A program made the translations under genes and the position numbers. Below, piece by piece: positions 45,248 through 52,848 of a stretch of 64,000 nt of DNA. Source of the DNA: Flavobacterium pectinovorum (lineage in GTDB: Bacteria > Bacteroidota > Bacteroidia > Flavobacteriales > Flavobacteriaceae); assembly GCF_022802975.1 (NCBI RefSeq), contig NZ_JAFEVZ010000017.1, forward strand, positions 27,549-91,548, read 5' to 3'. Numbering within the stretch: the stretch's first letter is position 1; each line of letters starts with the position of its first letter. Below the pieces are notes generated by a model, which worked only from the letters and a program-made list of their open reading frames with translations, was not told where the DNA came from and made no database searches.

Positions 45248-47388
45248 TGAAAATCAAAAATATTTTGAATAAAAGTTTTTTAACTTTTTGTCTGACATTG
45301 TTATCAATATCTGTTTTTTCGCAGGAAACGAATAAATCTTCAGTAAAATCAGGTTTTACTGCCGAGCGTTTTCCGGTTTTTCCTAATTGTGAAAATTTAG
45401 AATCTAAAAATTTAGAAAATTGTTTTTATAAAGAAGTTCATGATTTTGTTTATCAAAACTTTGAAGTTCCTGAAAATTTGAAACAGGCAAATTACAAAGG
45501 TGAGGTCAAAGTGTTGTTTGAAGTTGATGCAAAAGGAGACTTTAAAGTAATTTATGTTAACGCAACAAATGATGATTTAGCAATTGAAGCAAAACGTATT
45601 TTTGGTAAACTTCCAAATATCAAGCCATCGACCTATAATGGAATTGCGACTTATTCTAAATATACGATTTTAATAGATTTACCATTAAAAAGCTCAGAAC
45701 AAATTGCTGCGGAAGCTTTGGTTGCTGCCGAAATTTTAAAACCCACAGAGAAACCAATGACAGAGCTGGATAGTATAGTGTATAAAAAATACAATAATCC
45801 TGAATTCGAAAGTCATTTAAACATTCCTTTTTCTCATAGCTATTATGCACAATTTGATGGTGCTTTGAATCAGGTGGGGAGTAATAATCATACGGCTTCA
45901 AAGCCCTATACTTATGCTGAAGTTTCAAAATATTACAATCTTAAAGCAGTAAACGAATCGCTTCAAAAAAAGACTTCTACCTGGTTAGGAAGAAAATGGT
46001 GGAATGAAAATATGGTTCAGATTCAGGGCGAAGATTATTGGTTGTCCTTAAATCCAATTGTAGATCTGCAAATGGGTAAAGCTTCAGACCTTGATGCATC
46101 CTATACTTATGTAAATACACGTGCTATAAATTTTAGAGGGGGATTAGGAAAACAGATAAATTTTACAACAACTATTTTTGAAAGTCAGGGAAGATTTGCC
46201 GGGTATTTTAATGATTATGCGAATTCTTTAAAGCCATCAGGCGGAAATCCGGCTATTATTCCGGGTGTCGGAATTGCAAAACAATTTAAAACCGACTCGT
46301 ATGATTTTCCTTTAGCTGAAGCAAATATAACATATACACCCAGTAAAATTTTTGATTTTCAGCTAGGTTATGGAAGGAATTTTATTGGTGACGGGTATCG
46401 GTCTTTGCTGGAAAGTGACGGGGTAAGTCCATATCCTTATTTTAAAATCAATACTACCTTCTGGAAAATAAAATATACCAATACGTATATGTGGCTTAAA
46501 GATGTTCGGCCTGATGTTACGGTTGATAAAACGTATGCTTCAAAATATATGGCAAACCATTATCTGAGCTGGAATGTTTCAAATAAATTAAATTTAGGTT
46601 TTTTTGAATCAGTAGTCTGGACAGATACCAATAATAGAGGTTTTGATGTGAATTTTGTTAATCCGATTATTTTTTATCGTTCTGTTGAGTTTGGTTCTTC
46701 TTCAAAAAGCGGAAATGCTCTTTTAGGAATTACATCTAAATATAAATGGAATAATAATATTAATTTATATGGTCAGTTTTTGATTGATGAATTTTCATTT
46801 GGAGATATAAAAGCAGGAGATAATAGCTGGAAAAATAAACTGGGTTATCAGATAGGGGCTAAGTATTACGATGCTTTTAAGATAAAAGATTTATTATTAC
46901 AGATAGAATATAACCATGTGCGTCCTTATGTGTATTCGCATAGTGCTGCTATTACTAATTATGCACATAATAATCAGAGTGTCGGACATCAATGGGGTGG
47001 TAATTTTGAAGAATTCGTTGTTGTCGGACGTTATCATAAGGGACGTTATTATGCTGATGCGAAATTGAATGTCGGCAAAAGAGGTTTTGATTTTGATACA
47101 ACAGAAGACTCTTTTAATTACGGAGGGAATATTTATAAAAGTTATGATAGCAATCGTCCTTATGATACTAATGTGAAAGTAGGTCAGGGAAATAAAACTA
47201 ATATTTTTATTGCAGATGTACAGGCCGGGTACCTGATAAACCCAATGACTAATCTGAAGCTTTTTGGAAGCTTTATCTATAGAAATTTTGATCCGATGCA
47301 AAATACGGTAACTACTTTTAAGCAAAGTACAACCTGGTTTACGATAGGATTGCGTTCGGATGTCTTTAATTGGTATTTTGATTATTGA
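45247..47388 (+). CDS. remB: RemB-like gliding motility outer-membrane protein
   Basis: This 713-residue protein has a signal peptide ending SVFSQ. Residues about 75-140 look like a TonB C-terminal-type domain (GEVKVLFEVDAKGDFKVIYV). Residues from about 260 to the end form a capsule-assembly Wzi-like beta-barrel, with FDFQLGYGRNFIGDGYRSLL near residue 372 and the last strand WFTIGLRSDVFNWYFDY. The order sprA-gcvH-vanZ-deoC-this gene agrees with my memory of F. johnsoniae loci Fjoh_1653 to Fjoh_1657, the last of which is remB. The name rests on that recollection plus architecture, not on a search. Confidence 0.78.
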   Translation: MKIKNILNKSFLTFCLTLLSISVFSQETNKSSVKSGFTAERFPVFPNCENLESKNLENCFYKEVHDFVYQNFEVPENLKQANYKGEVKVLFEVDAKGDFKVIYVNATNDDLAIEAKRIFGKLPNIKPSTYNGIATYSKYTILIDLPLKSSEQIAAEALVAAEILKPTEKPMTELDSIVYKKYNNPEFESHLNIPFSHSYYAQFDGALNQVGSNNHTASKPYTYAEVSKYYNLKAVNESLQKKTSTWLGRKWWNENMVQIQGEDYWLSLNPIVDLQMGKASDLDASYTYVNTRAINFRGGLGKQINFTTTIFESQGRFAGYFNDYANSLKPSGGNPAIIPGVGIAKQFKTDSYDFPLAEANITYTPSKIFDFQLGYGRNFIGDGYRSLLESDGVSPYPYFKINTTFWKIKYTNTYMWLKDVRPDVTVDKTYASKYMANHYLSWNVSNKLNLGFFESVVWTDTNNRGFDVNFVNPIIFYRSVEFGSSSKSGNALLGITSKYKWNNNINLYGQFLIDEFSFGDIKAGDNSWKNKLGYQIGAKYYDAFKIKDLLLQIEYNHVRPYVYSHSAAITNYAHNNQSVGHQWGGNFEEFVVVGRYHKGRYYADAKLNVGKRGFDFDTTEDSFNYGGNIYKSYDSNRPYDTNVKVGQGNKTNIFIADVQAGYLINPMTNLKLFGSFIYRNFDPMQNTVTTFKQSTTWFTIGLRSDVFNWYFDY

Positions 47389-47501
47389 TATTTAATAAGA
47401 TTTTTCGAGATAATTGTGTTAAAGATTTGCAAGTCCTTATTTTGTAAAGGTTTTTATTGAAAAATCTAATTTTATAGTTCAGAAATCTATAATCTAATTT
47501 G

Positions 47502-47509
47502 TACATTTG
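47502..47509 (+). promoter_or_regulatory. -7 promoter box of the second respiratory block
   Basis: TACATTTG followed by CACC, 35 bases before the TTG start of ctaB. It resembles the extended boxes upstream of rimP and rplM. Confidence 0.55.
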
Positions 47510-47544
47510 CACCACTCAAAAAAAATAGACAAACAATTACTGTA

Positions 47545-48447
47545 TTGAACGCTGCTAAAAATACAATTTCACTTAAATCAATATTTCTGGATTTCAAAGA
47601 AATTACAAAAGCTGGTTTGGCTATCAGTGTTTTGTTTTCGTCTATAGCGGGGTATTTGTTAGGTGTAAATAGTGAGAACCCTTTTCAGTGGAATGTTTTA
47701 GCTGTTTTGATGGTTGGAGGTTATTGTATGGTTGGGGCTTCAAATGCCTTTAATCAGGTAATAGAAAAAGATATTGATTCTTTAATGGATCGAACTAAAA
47801 ACCGTCCAGTTCCTTCAGGGCGTATGTCTCCAAAAGTAGCTTTGCTTGTGGCAAGTTTACTTACCATCGCAGGAATTGCTTTATTGTATACGATAAATGC
47901 AAAGTCTGCAATGTTTGCGGCAATTTCGATATTTTTATATACGAGTATTTATACTCCTTTAAAAACGGTAACTTCGTTATCTGTTTTTGTAGGCGCTTTT
48001 CCAGGGGCGATACCCTTTATGTTAGGATGGGTTGCGGCAACAGGAGAATTTGGAATAGAAGCCGGAACTTTGTTTTTAATTCAGTTTTTCTGGCAGTTCC
48101 CTCATTTTTGGGCCATTGGCTGGTTTTTATATGAAGATTATGAAAAGGCTGGGATTTTTATGCTTCCAACCGGGAAAAAAGACAAAGGAACAGCCTTACA
48201 GGTTATTTTATATACAGTTTGGCTGATTATTTCTTCATTATTGCCGGTATTAGGATATACAGGACAATTGTTTCTTACACCAATTGCTGCAATTTTGGTG
48301 TTTTTGTTAGGTGTATGGATGCTGTTTTATGCAGTTCGTTTGTATCAATTGAGAACATCAAAGGCTGCAAGAACATTAATGCTGGTAAGTGTTTCGTATA
48401 TTTCTTTATTGCAGATTGTGTATATAGTAGATAAATTTTTAAGATAG
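47545..48447 (+). CDS. ctaB: protoheme IX farnesyltransferase (heme O synthase)
   Basis: The start is a TTG at 47545 (300 residues); no ATG lies in frame before the second membrane segment, so TTG is well supported. The UbiA-type motif NAFNQVIEKDIDSLMDRTKN binds the Mg-diphosphate, with a second segment YEDYEKAGIFML further on. The protein has about eight or nine transmembrane segments. It farnesylates heme B to heme O, the precursor of heme A in the oxidase encoded at 26107-29130. It leads the second respiratory block. Confidence 0.95.
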   Translation: MNAAKNTISLKSIFLDFKEITKAGLAISVLFSSIAGYLLGVNSENPFQWNVLAVLMVGGYCMVGASNAFNQVIEKDIDSLMDRTKNRPVPSGRMSPKVALLVASLLTIAGIALLYTINAKSAMFAAISIFLYTSIYTPLKTVTSLSVFVGAFPGAIPFMLGWVAATGEFGIEAGTLFLIQFFWQFPHFWAIGWFLYEDYEKAGIFMLPTGKKDKGTALQVILYTVWLIISSLLPVLGYTGQLFLTPIAAILVFLLGVWMLFYAVRLYQLRTSKAARTLMLVSVSYISLLQIVYIVDKFLR

Positions 48448-48449
48448 TT

Positions 48450-49037
48450 ATGGAAATGACAATGAAAATAAGTGAAGAACAAGTGCAAAAATCAAAATCT
48501 GCAAAATTGATTTTGTTGTTTGCAATGGTTAGTATGACCATGATGTTTGCTGGGCTTACGAGTGCATTTGTGGTAAGTAAATCAAGAGCAGACTGGTTGA
48601 AGGATTTTCAGATACCAACTGCGTTTTATTTTAGTACTGCAGTTATTATTGGCTGTAGTATTGCTTTTTATTTAGCAAAAAAAGCAATTGAAAAAGGAAA
48701 TAGAAATGCAACTTCTGCTTTTCTTTTAGGAACATTTGCTATGGGAATTGCTTTTGTGGTTTTACAATTTAGAGGTTTTGGACAAATCATCGAAAGCGGT
48801 TATTATATGACAGGACAAGGTAGTTCAATTACTACAACTTTTCTTTATGTAATTGCGCTAATGCACCTATTACACTTAGCTGGCGGATTAATTTCGCTTT
48901 TAATTATAATTTATAATCATTTTAAACAAAAATACAATTCAACTCAAACTCTTGGTATAGAACTAGGTGCGATGTATTGGCACTTTTTAGATCTTTTGTG
49001 GGTATTATTATTTTTGTTTTTATATTTCTTTAAATAA
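48450..49037 (+). CDS. cytochrome c oxidase subunit III family protein (short form)
   Basis: This 195-residue protein has five transmembrane segments and the subunit III pattern, with IALMHLLHLAGGLISLLIII and a final AMYWHFLDLLWVLLFLFLYF. It lacks the first two helices of the seven-helix form, which is common in bacteria. It starts two bases after ctaB. A second family member follows at 49080, so one may be a structural partner of the other or a subunit of a different oxidase. Confidence 0.9.
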   Translation: MEMTMKISEEQVQKSKSAKLILLFAMVSMTMMFAGLTSAFVVSKSRADWLKDFQIPTAFYFSTAVIIGCSIAFYLAKKAIEKGNRNATSAFLLGTFAMGIAFVVLQFRGFGQIIESGYYMTGQGSSITTTFLYVIALMHLLHLAGGLISLLIIIYNHFKQKYNSTQTLGIELGAMYWHFLDLLWVLLFLFLYFFK

Positions 49038-49047
49038 GAAAAAAACG

Positions 49048-49055
49048 TAAATTTG
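49048..49055 (+). promoter_or_regulatory. possible internal promoter box
   Basis: TAAATTTG with a weak TTTC box 19 bases upstream, 24 bases before the second subunit III gene. It may give extra expression of that gene. Confidence 0.3.
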
Positions 49056-49079
49056 GGAACTTTTTAACGAATAATTTTT

Positions 49080-50066
49080 ATGGGAGCGACAGTTACTACT
49101 GCAAATAACGACGAAAAAACTTGGGGAGGCGGAGAGGATATCCAGCCATTAGGAGCAAGTTATGGTAAAATGATGATGTGGTTTTTTATCGTATCAGATG
49201 CCTTAACATTCTCTGGATTTCTTGCTGCTTACGGTTTTTCAAGATTTAAATTTATTGAAACATGGCCATTGGCTGACGAAGTGTTTACTCACTTTCCATT
49301 TATGCATGGTGTTTCGGCTCCGATGTACTATGTGGCCTTAATGACTTTTATTTTGATTTTCTCATCTGTAACTATGGTTTTAGCTGTTGATGCCGGTCAT
49401 CAATTGAAAAAAACAAAAGTTGCTGTATATATGTTCTTAACAATCATTGGAGGTTTTATTTTCGTGGGTTCTCAGGCCTGGGAGTGGAAAAATTTCATTA
49501 AAGGTGAGTACGGAGCAGTTGAAACATCAGGAGGAAGTTTATTGCAGTTTGTAGATAAAGACGGAAAAAGAGTTGCGCTTGCAGATTTTGCAGTAAAATT
49601 GCCGGAACAAAGAGAAGCTCTAACAAGAAGCCATTCAACCTGGTTTATGGAAGACGCTGAAACAGAGCCAACGTACACAGTTGCTGAAATTCAGGCTGGT
49701 TTTGAAGCTCATCCTGAATTATTGATTAGAACTGAACAGCTTACTGAAAAAAAGAAAAAAACAGTATTAACAAGAGCTGAATCTGAGTCTCGTTTAAGTA
49801 CTGCAAAATATGTAGTAGAAGGAGCAAACTTAACAAGAAACGAATACGGAAGTAAATTATTTGCTGATTTCTTCTTCTTTATCACTGGATTCCACGGATT
49901 CCACGTTTTCTCTGGAGTTATTATCAATATCATTATTTTCTTTAATGTGTTATTAGGAACTTACGAGAAAAGAAGAAGCTACGAAATGGTAGAGAAAGTT
50001 GGTTTATACTGGCACTTTGTAGATTTAGTTTGGGTATTTGTATTTACAGTTTTCTACTTAGTTTAA
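49080..50066 (+). CDS. cytochrome c oxidase subunit III (long form)
   Basis: This 328-residue protein has the subunit III pattern in its first third (helices near 30-55, 75-100 and 112-135). The last third has FHGFHVFSGVIINIIIFFNV and GLYWHFVDLVWVFVFTVFYL. Between them is a soluble insert of about 110 residues (about 140-250) rich in Glu, Lys and Ala. The insert seems usual in Bacteroidetes, but its role is unknown. It probably completes the oxidase whose subunits I and II are encoded at 26107-29130. Confidence 0.9.
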   Translation: MGATVTTANNDEKTWGGGEDIQPLGASYGKMMMWFFIVSDALTFSGFLAAYGFSRFKFIETWPLADEVFTHFPFMHGVSAPMYYVALMTFILIFSSVTMVLAVDAGHQLKKTKVAVYMFLTIIGGFIFVGSQAWEWKNFIKGEYGAVETSGGSLLQFVDKDGKRVALADFAVKLPEQREALTRSHSTWFMEDAETEPTYTVAEIQAGFEAHPELLIRTEQLTEKKKKTVLTRAESESRLSTAKYVVEGANLTRNEYGSKLFADFFFFITGFHGFHVFSGVIINIIIFFNVLLGTYEKRRSYEMVEKVGLYWHFVDLVWVFVFTVFYLV

Positions 50067-50084
50067 TTTTAGATTTTAATTATT

Positions 50085-50435
50085 ATGTCACACGAGCACG
50101 TATCAAATACAAAAAGAATCTGGTTTGTTTTTGCATTATTATCAGCAGTAACTATTGTAGAAGTTATTCTTGGTATTTATAAGCCAGCATCATTAGAGTT
50201 TAGTCATTTTTTAGGCTTGAATTTGTTAAATTGGATATTTTATATCCTGACAATTTTTAAAGCATATTATATTGTATGGGCATTTATGCACATGGAAGGT
50301 GAAAAAAGCAGTCTTAGATGGTCTGTTGTATCACCAGTTATCTTCCTGGTTTTATATTTATTGTTTATTCTCTTAACAGAAGGACATTATATTTATGGGG
50401 TTTTTAAAGATTCTACTATTAAATGGAATTTTTAA
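50085..50435 (+). CDS. cytochrome c oxidase subunit IV family protein
   Basis: This 116-residue protein has three transmembrane segments. The pattern WAFMHMEGEKSSLRW near residue 66 fits the prokaryotic subunit IV family, a small accessory subunit of heme-copper oxidases. It lies 18 bases after subunit III and is followed by a terminator. Confidence 0.88.
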   Translation: MSHEHVSNTKRIWFVFALLSAVTIVEVILGIYKPASLEFSHFLGLNLLNWIFYILTIFKAYYIVWAFMHMEGEKSSLRWSVVSPVIFLVLYLLFILLTEGHYIYGVFKDSTIKWNF

Positions 50436-50456
50436 CATGATATTAATTCGAAAAGA

Positions 50457-50480
50457 AGCTCCGTTTAACGGAGCTTTTTT
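50457..50480 (+). terminator. terminator after oxidase subunit IV
   Basis: AGCTCCGTT and AACGGAGCT (50457-50475) form a stem followed by a T-run. Confidence 0.85.
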
Positions 50481-50488
50481 TATTTTTG
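50481..50488 (+). promoter_or_regulatory. -7 promoter box upstream of the SCO group
   Basis: TATTTTTG overlaps the T-run of the preceding terminator, 25 bases before the ATG at 50514. The TTTG box is not clear. Confidence 0.4.
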
Positions 50489-50513
50489 TATCTCAATAAT
50501 TTCCGCACTTATA

Positions 50514-51170
50514 ATGAAAAAAAATATAGTTCTCTTTGTACTTTTTGTTTTGCCAATTGTTGCCTATTTATTTTTTGCTTCAGGCGTAAATAGTTTTACA
50601 ACACTCCCTGTAATTACGCCAAAAATTAGTGATTTTGGAAATTGGGAATCCTTAAACGGTAAAAAAGTTTCACTCGACAAAAAGATTACGGTTTTAGGTT
50701 TTGCAGGTTCCGATATTTTAAACAATCGTGGTAATTATTTTAATTTAAACGAAAAAATTTACAAGCGTTATAACGGTTTTGAAGACCTTCAGTTTGTCGT
50801 TTTATGCCCGCTTGGAACCGAGAAAGAAGCTCAGAAAATTGTAGATGCTTTATCTCCTTTTACGGATGTGAAAAACTGGAATTTTGTTTTTGCATCAAAT
50901 GAAGATATTCAGAAGTTTTATAATCAATTGCATTTAAAAGCAAAGCTGGATAAAAACCTTGGAACTTCTAATGTTTTTATCATTGATAAAGAAAGAAACC
51001 TTCGAGGAAGAAAAGGAGGGAATAAAGACAAAAAAGAAGAATACAAAGAAGGCTATAACACTTTTCATCCATCAGAGTTAAGCAACGAGATGCTGGATGA
51101 TTTTAAGATTATTTTGTATGAATACCGTGCCGCACTTAAAAAGAATCACAATGCTACTAAACAACTTTAA
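50514..51170 (+). CDS. membrane-anchored thioredoxin-fold/SCO-like protein lacking the copper cysteines
   Basis: This 218-residue protein has an N-terminal membrane anchor (NIVLFVLFVLPIVAYLFFASG). The rest resembles a SCO/thioredoxin fold: KKITVLGFAGSDILNNRGNY where SCO has its CxxxC, then FVVLCPLGTEKEAQKIV, and SNVFIIDKERNLRGRKGG near residue 155. There is no CxxxC and only one Cys in the domain. It is followed after 11 bases by a real SCO protein. A paralogue that keeps the fold but not the copper site could act as a chaperone or regulator of the oxidase copper site, which is inference. Confidence 0.7.
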   Translation: MKKNIVLFVLFVLPIVAYLFFASGVNSFTTLPVITPKISDFGNWESLNGKKVSLDKKITVLGFAGSDILNNRGNYFNLNEKIYKRYNGFEDLQFVVLCPLGTEKEAQKIVDALSPFTDVKNWNFVFASNEDIQKFYNQLHLKAKLDKNLGTSNVFIIDKERNLRGRKGGNKDKKEEYKEGYNTFHPSELSNEMLDDFKIILYEYRAALKKNHNATKQL

Positions 51171-51181
51171 ATAAAACCGGG

Positions 51182-51871
51182 ATGTTTAAAAACAAATCAT
51201 ATATTGGAATTTCGTTTATTATTTTAATCTTCGGAATTTATGCAGTGCCTAAAATTGTTGATAGAATAAAAAATGGTGAAGTTGTAAAAAACCACCGTTT
51301 GGATAATGCAGGTTCTAAAACTTCAAAATCGGATGCTAAATTAGTAACAATTGGTCCATCTCCAAAATTTGAATTGACCAATCAGGACAACGTTAAAATT
51401 TCAAATGAAACATACAAGGGTAAAGTGTATGTTTTAGAATTTTTCTTTACAACTTGTCCTTCAATTTGTCCAAAGATGAATATGAGTATGTTGGAAATTG
51501 AAAAAACCTTTTTTGGTAACCCTAATTTTGGAATCGTTTCCATAACAATTGACCCGGCACATGATACCCCGCAAGTTTTAAAAGATCACAGAAAATTATT
51601 AGGAGTTAAATCATCAACATGGAACTTTTTAACAGGAGATAAAGCGACTATCATGGATTTGTCTAATAAGGGATTTAATCTGTATGCCGGCGAAAATGTC
51701 AAAGTGAGTGGAGGATTTGAGCATTCAGGATTATTTGCTTTGATTGATAAAGAAGGAAACATTCGTTGTAGGAAAGATGATTTTGGAAATCCAATTTTAT
51801 ATTACGACGGATTAGACAAAAAAGGAGTTAGGGATATTCAGCAGGACATTAAAATATTATTAGAAGAATAA
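51182..51871 (+). CDS. SCO1/SenC family copper chaperone
   Basis: This 229-residue protein has an N-terminal membrane anchor (about 5-24). The SCO copper site is FTTCPSICPKM (CxxxC near residues 97-101), with the distal His in FEHSGLFALIDKEGN near residue 180. SCO proteins deliver copper to, or reduce, the CuA site of oxidase subunit II, which here is encoded at 26107-27297. The DPAHDTPQVLKDH motif fits the family. It lies three bases upstream of the DUF420 gene. Confidence 0.94.
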   Translation: MFKNKSYIGISFIILIFGIYAVPKIVDRIKNGEVVKNHRLDNAGSKTSKSDAKLVTIGPSPKFELTNQDNVKISNETYKGKVYVLEFFFTTCPSICPKMNMSMLEIEKTFFGNPNFGIVSITIDPAHDTPQVLKDHRKLLGVKSSTWNFLTGDKATIMDLSNKGFNLYAGENVKVSGGFEHSGLFALIDKEGNIRCRKDDFGNPILYYDGLDKKGVRDIQQDIKILLEE

Positions 51872-51874
51872 AAA

Positions 51875-52414
51875 ATGGAAGATCATTCATTAGAAAAAAA
51901 ATACAATAAATTTATTATTGCCGTTTCAATTGTAATTCCGGTTGTAGTAGCTATTTTGTTTGGTGTTAAACTTAAAGATTTTGGATACGATGTAGAACCG
52001 CTTTCATTTTTGCCTCCAATATATGCAACGATAAACGGTATTACAGCTGTTGTTTTAGTTTTGGCTGTTGTTGCAATTAAAAAAGGAAATCAGAAGGTTC
52101 ATGAGCGTTTAATGACTACTGCAATTGCTTTGTCAGTTGCATTTTTAGTAATGTATGTTGCGTATCATATGACGGCTGATTCAACAAAATTTGGAGGAGA
52201 AGGATTTGTTAAGTTAATCTATTTCTTTATTTTGATTACTCACATATTATTGTCGATTGCTATTATTCCTTTGGTTTTAATTACTTATGTAAGGGCTTTG
52301 GCAAAACGATTTGACAGGCATAGAAAGATTGCTAAAATTACGTTTCCGCTTTGGTTATATGTTGCGGTGACAGGTGTTGTGGTGTATTTGATGATTTCTC
52401 CTTATTATGCTTAA
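51875..52414 (+). CDS. DUF420 membrane protein
   Basis: This 179-residue protein has about five transmembrane segments and the DUF420 pattern: INGITAVVLVLAVVAIKKGN near residue 50, VHERLMTTAIALS, then ITHILLSIAIIPLVLIT. DUF420 proteins are often found next to SCO and cytochrome oxidase genes, so a role in oxidase assembly is likely, but no function is proven. It slightly overlaps the alternative start of the next gene. Confidence 0.9.
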   Translation: MEDHSLEKKYNKFIIAVSIVIPVVVAILFGVKLKDFGYDVEPLSFLPPIYATINGITAVVLVLAVVAIKKGNQKVHERLMTTAIALSVAFLVMYVAYHMTADSTKFGGEGFVKLIYFFILITHILLSIAIIPLVLITYVRALAKRFDRHRKIAKITFPLWLYVAVTGVVVYLMISPYYA

Positions 52415-52415
52415 T

Positions 52416-52706
52416 ATGCAAAATACAATAACGAATAAAGAAAATAGAATAGCGTATAGAAGTATAGCTGCGAGTTTGGTCTCAAAGAAATATTTCTATA
52501 TTCTATTTTCTATATTCTTTTCTCTCGCTGCAAATGCTCAATGTGCAATGTGTCGTGCTGCTCTTTCGGGAGAATCAAACATTAAAAAAGCTGAGGCAGT
52601 AAATGACGGAATTGTTTATTTAATGGTAATTCCGTATTTGCTTGTCGCTATAATTGGAGTTTTAATTTATAGGATGTATCAATCAAAAAAGAAAAAGACC
52701 GAATAA
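52416..52706 (+). CDS. small membrane protein with CAMCR motif
   Basis: The start is placed at 52416 (96 residues); an ATG at 52407 would overlap DUF420 by eight bases. After a hydrophobic segment (YFYILFSIFFSLAANAQ, signal-like) comes QCAMCRAALSGES with a CxxC pair, then AEAVNDGIVYLMVIPYLLVAIIGVLIYRM as a membrane segment broken by no gaps. The N-terminal 30 residues are unusually polar for a signal, so the true start may be further in. I know of similar small proteins beside SCO genes in other Bacteroidetes, but not of a function. The CxxC could bind copper or be redox active. Confidence 0.75.
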   Translation: MQNTITNKENRIAYRSIAASLVSKKYFYILFSIFFSLAANAQCAMCRAALSGESNIKKAEAVNDGIVYLMVIPYLLVAIIGVLIYRMYQSKKKKTE

Positions 52707-52814
52707 TTTTTTTCGATTTTTTTCTTTTAAATTCAATCTAGTGTGGTATTTTTAAATTTTGTAAAAAAAATATTCAAGGTATTGATTTTAAGATGATTTA
52801 ATCTCTCTTAATCC

Positions 52815-52846
52815 TTTTGGCTTTAAGACTTTTAAACTTTCGACTT
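52815..52846. repeat. second copy of the degenerate 7-8 bp repeat
   Basis: CTTTTGGCTTTAAGACTTTT followed by AAACTTTCGACTT shares the words CTTTTGGCTTTA and ACTTTCGACTT with the array at 8519-8592. It lies three bases past the stop of the DUF4403 gene. Confidence 0.7.
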
Positions 52847-52848
52847 AC

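Noticed and set aside
46897..47325. Open frame of 142 codons antisense to the remB-like gene
   Set aside because: It lies entirely within the beta-barrel coding region and has the composition of a reverse-complement shadow.
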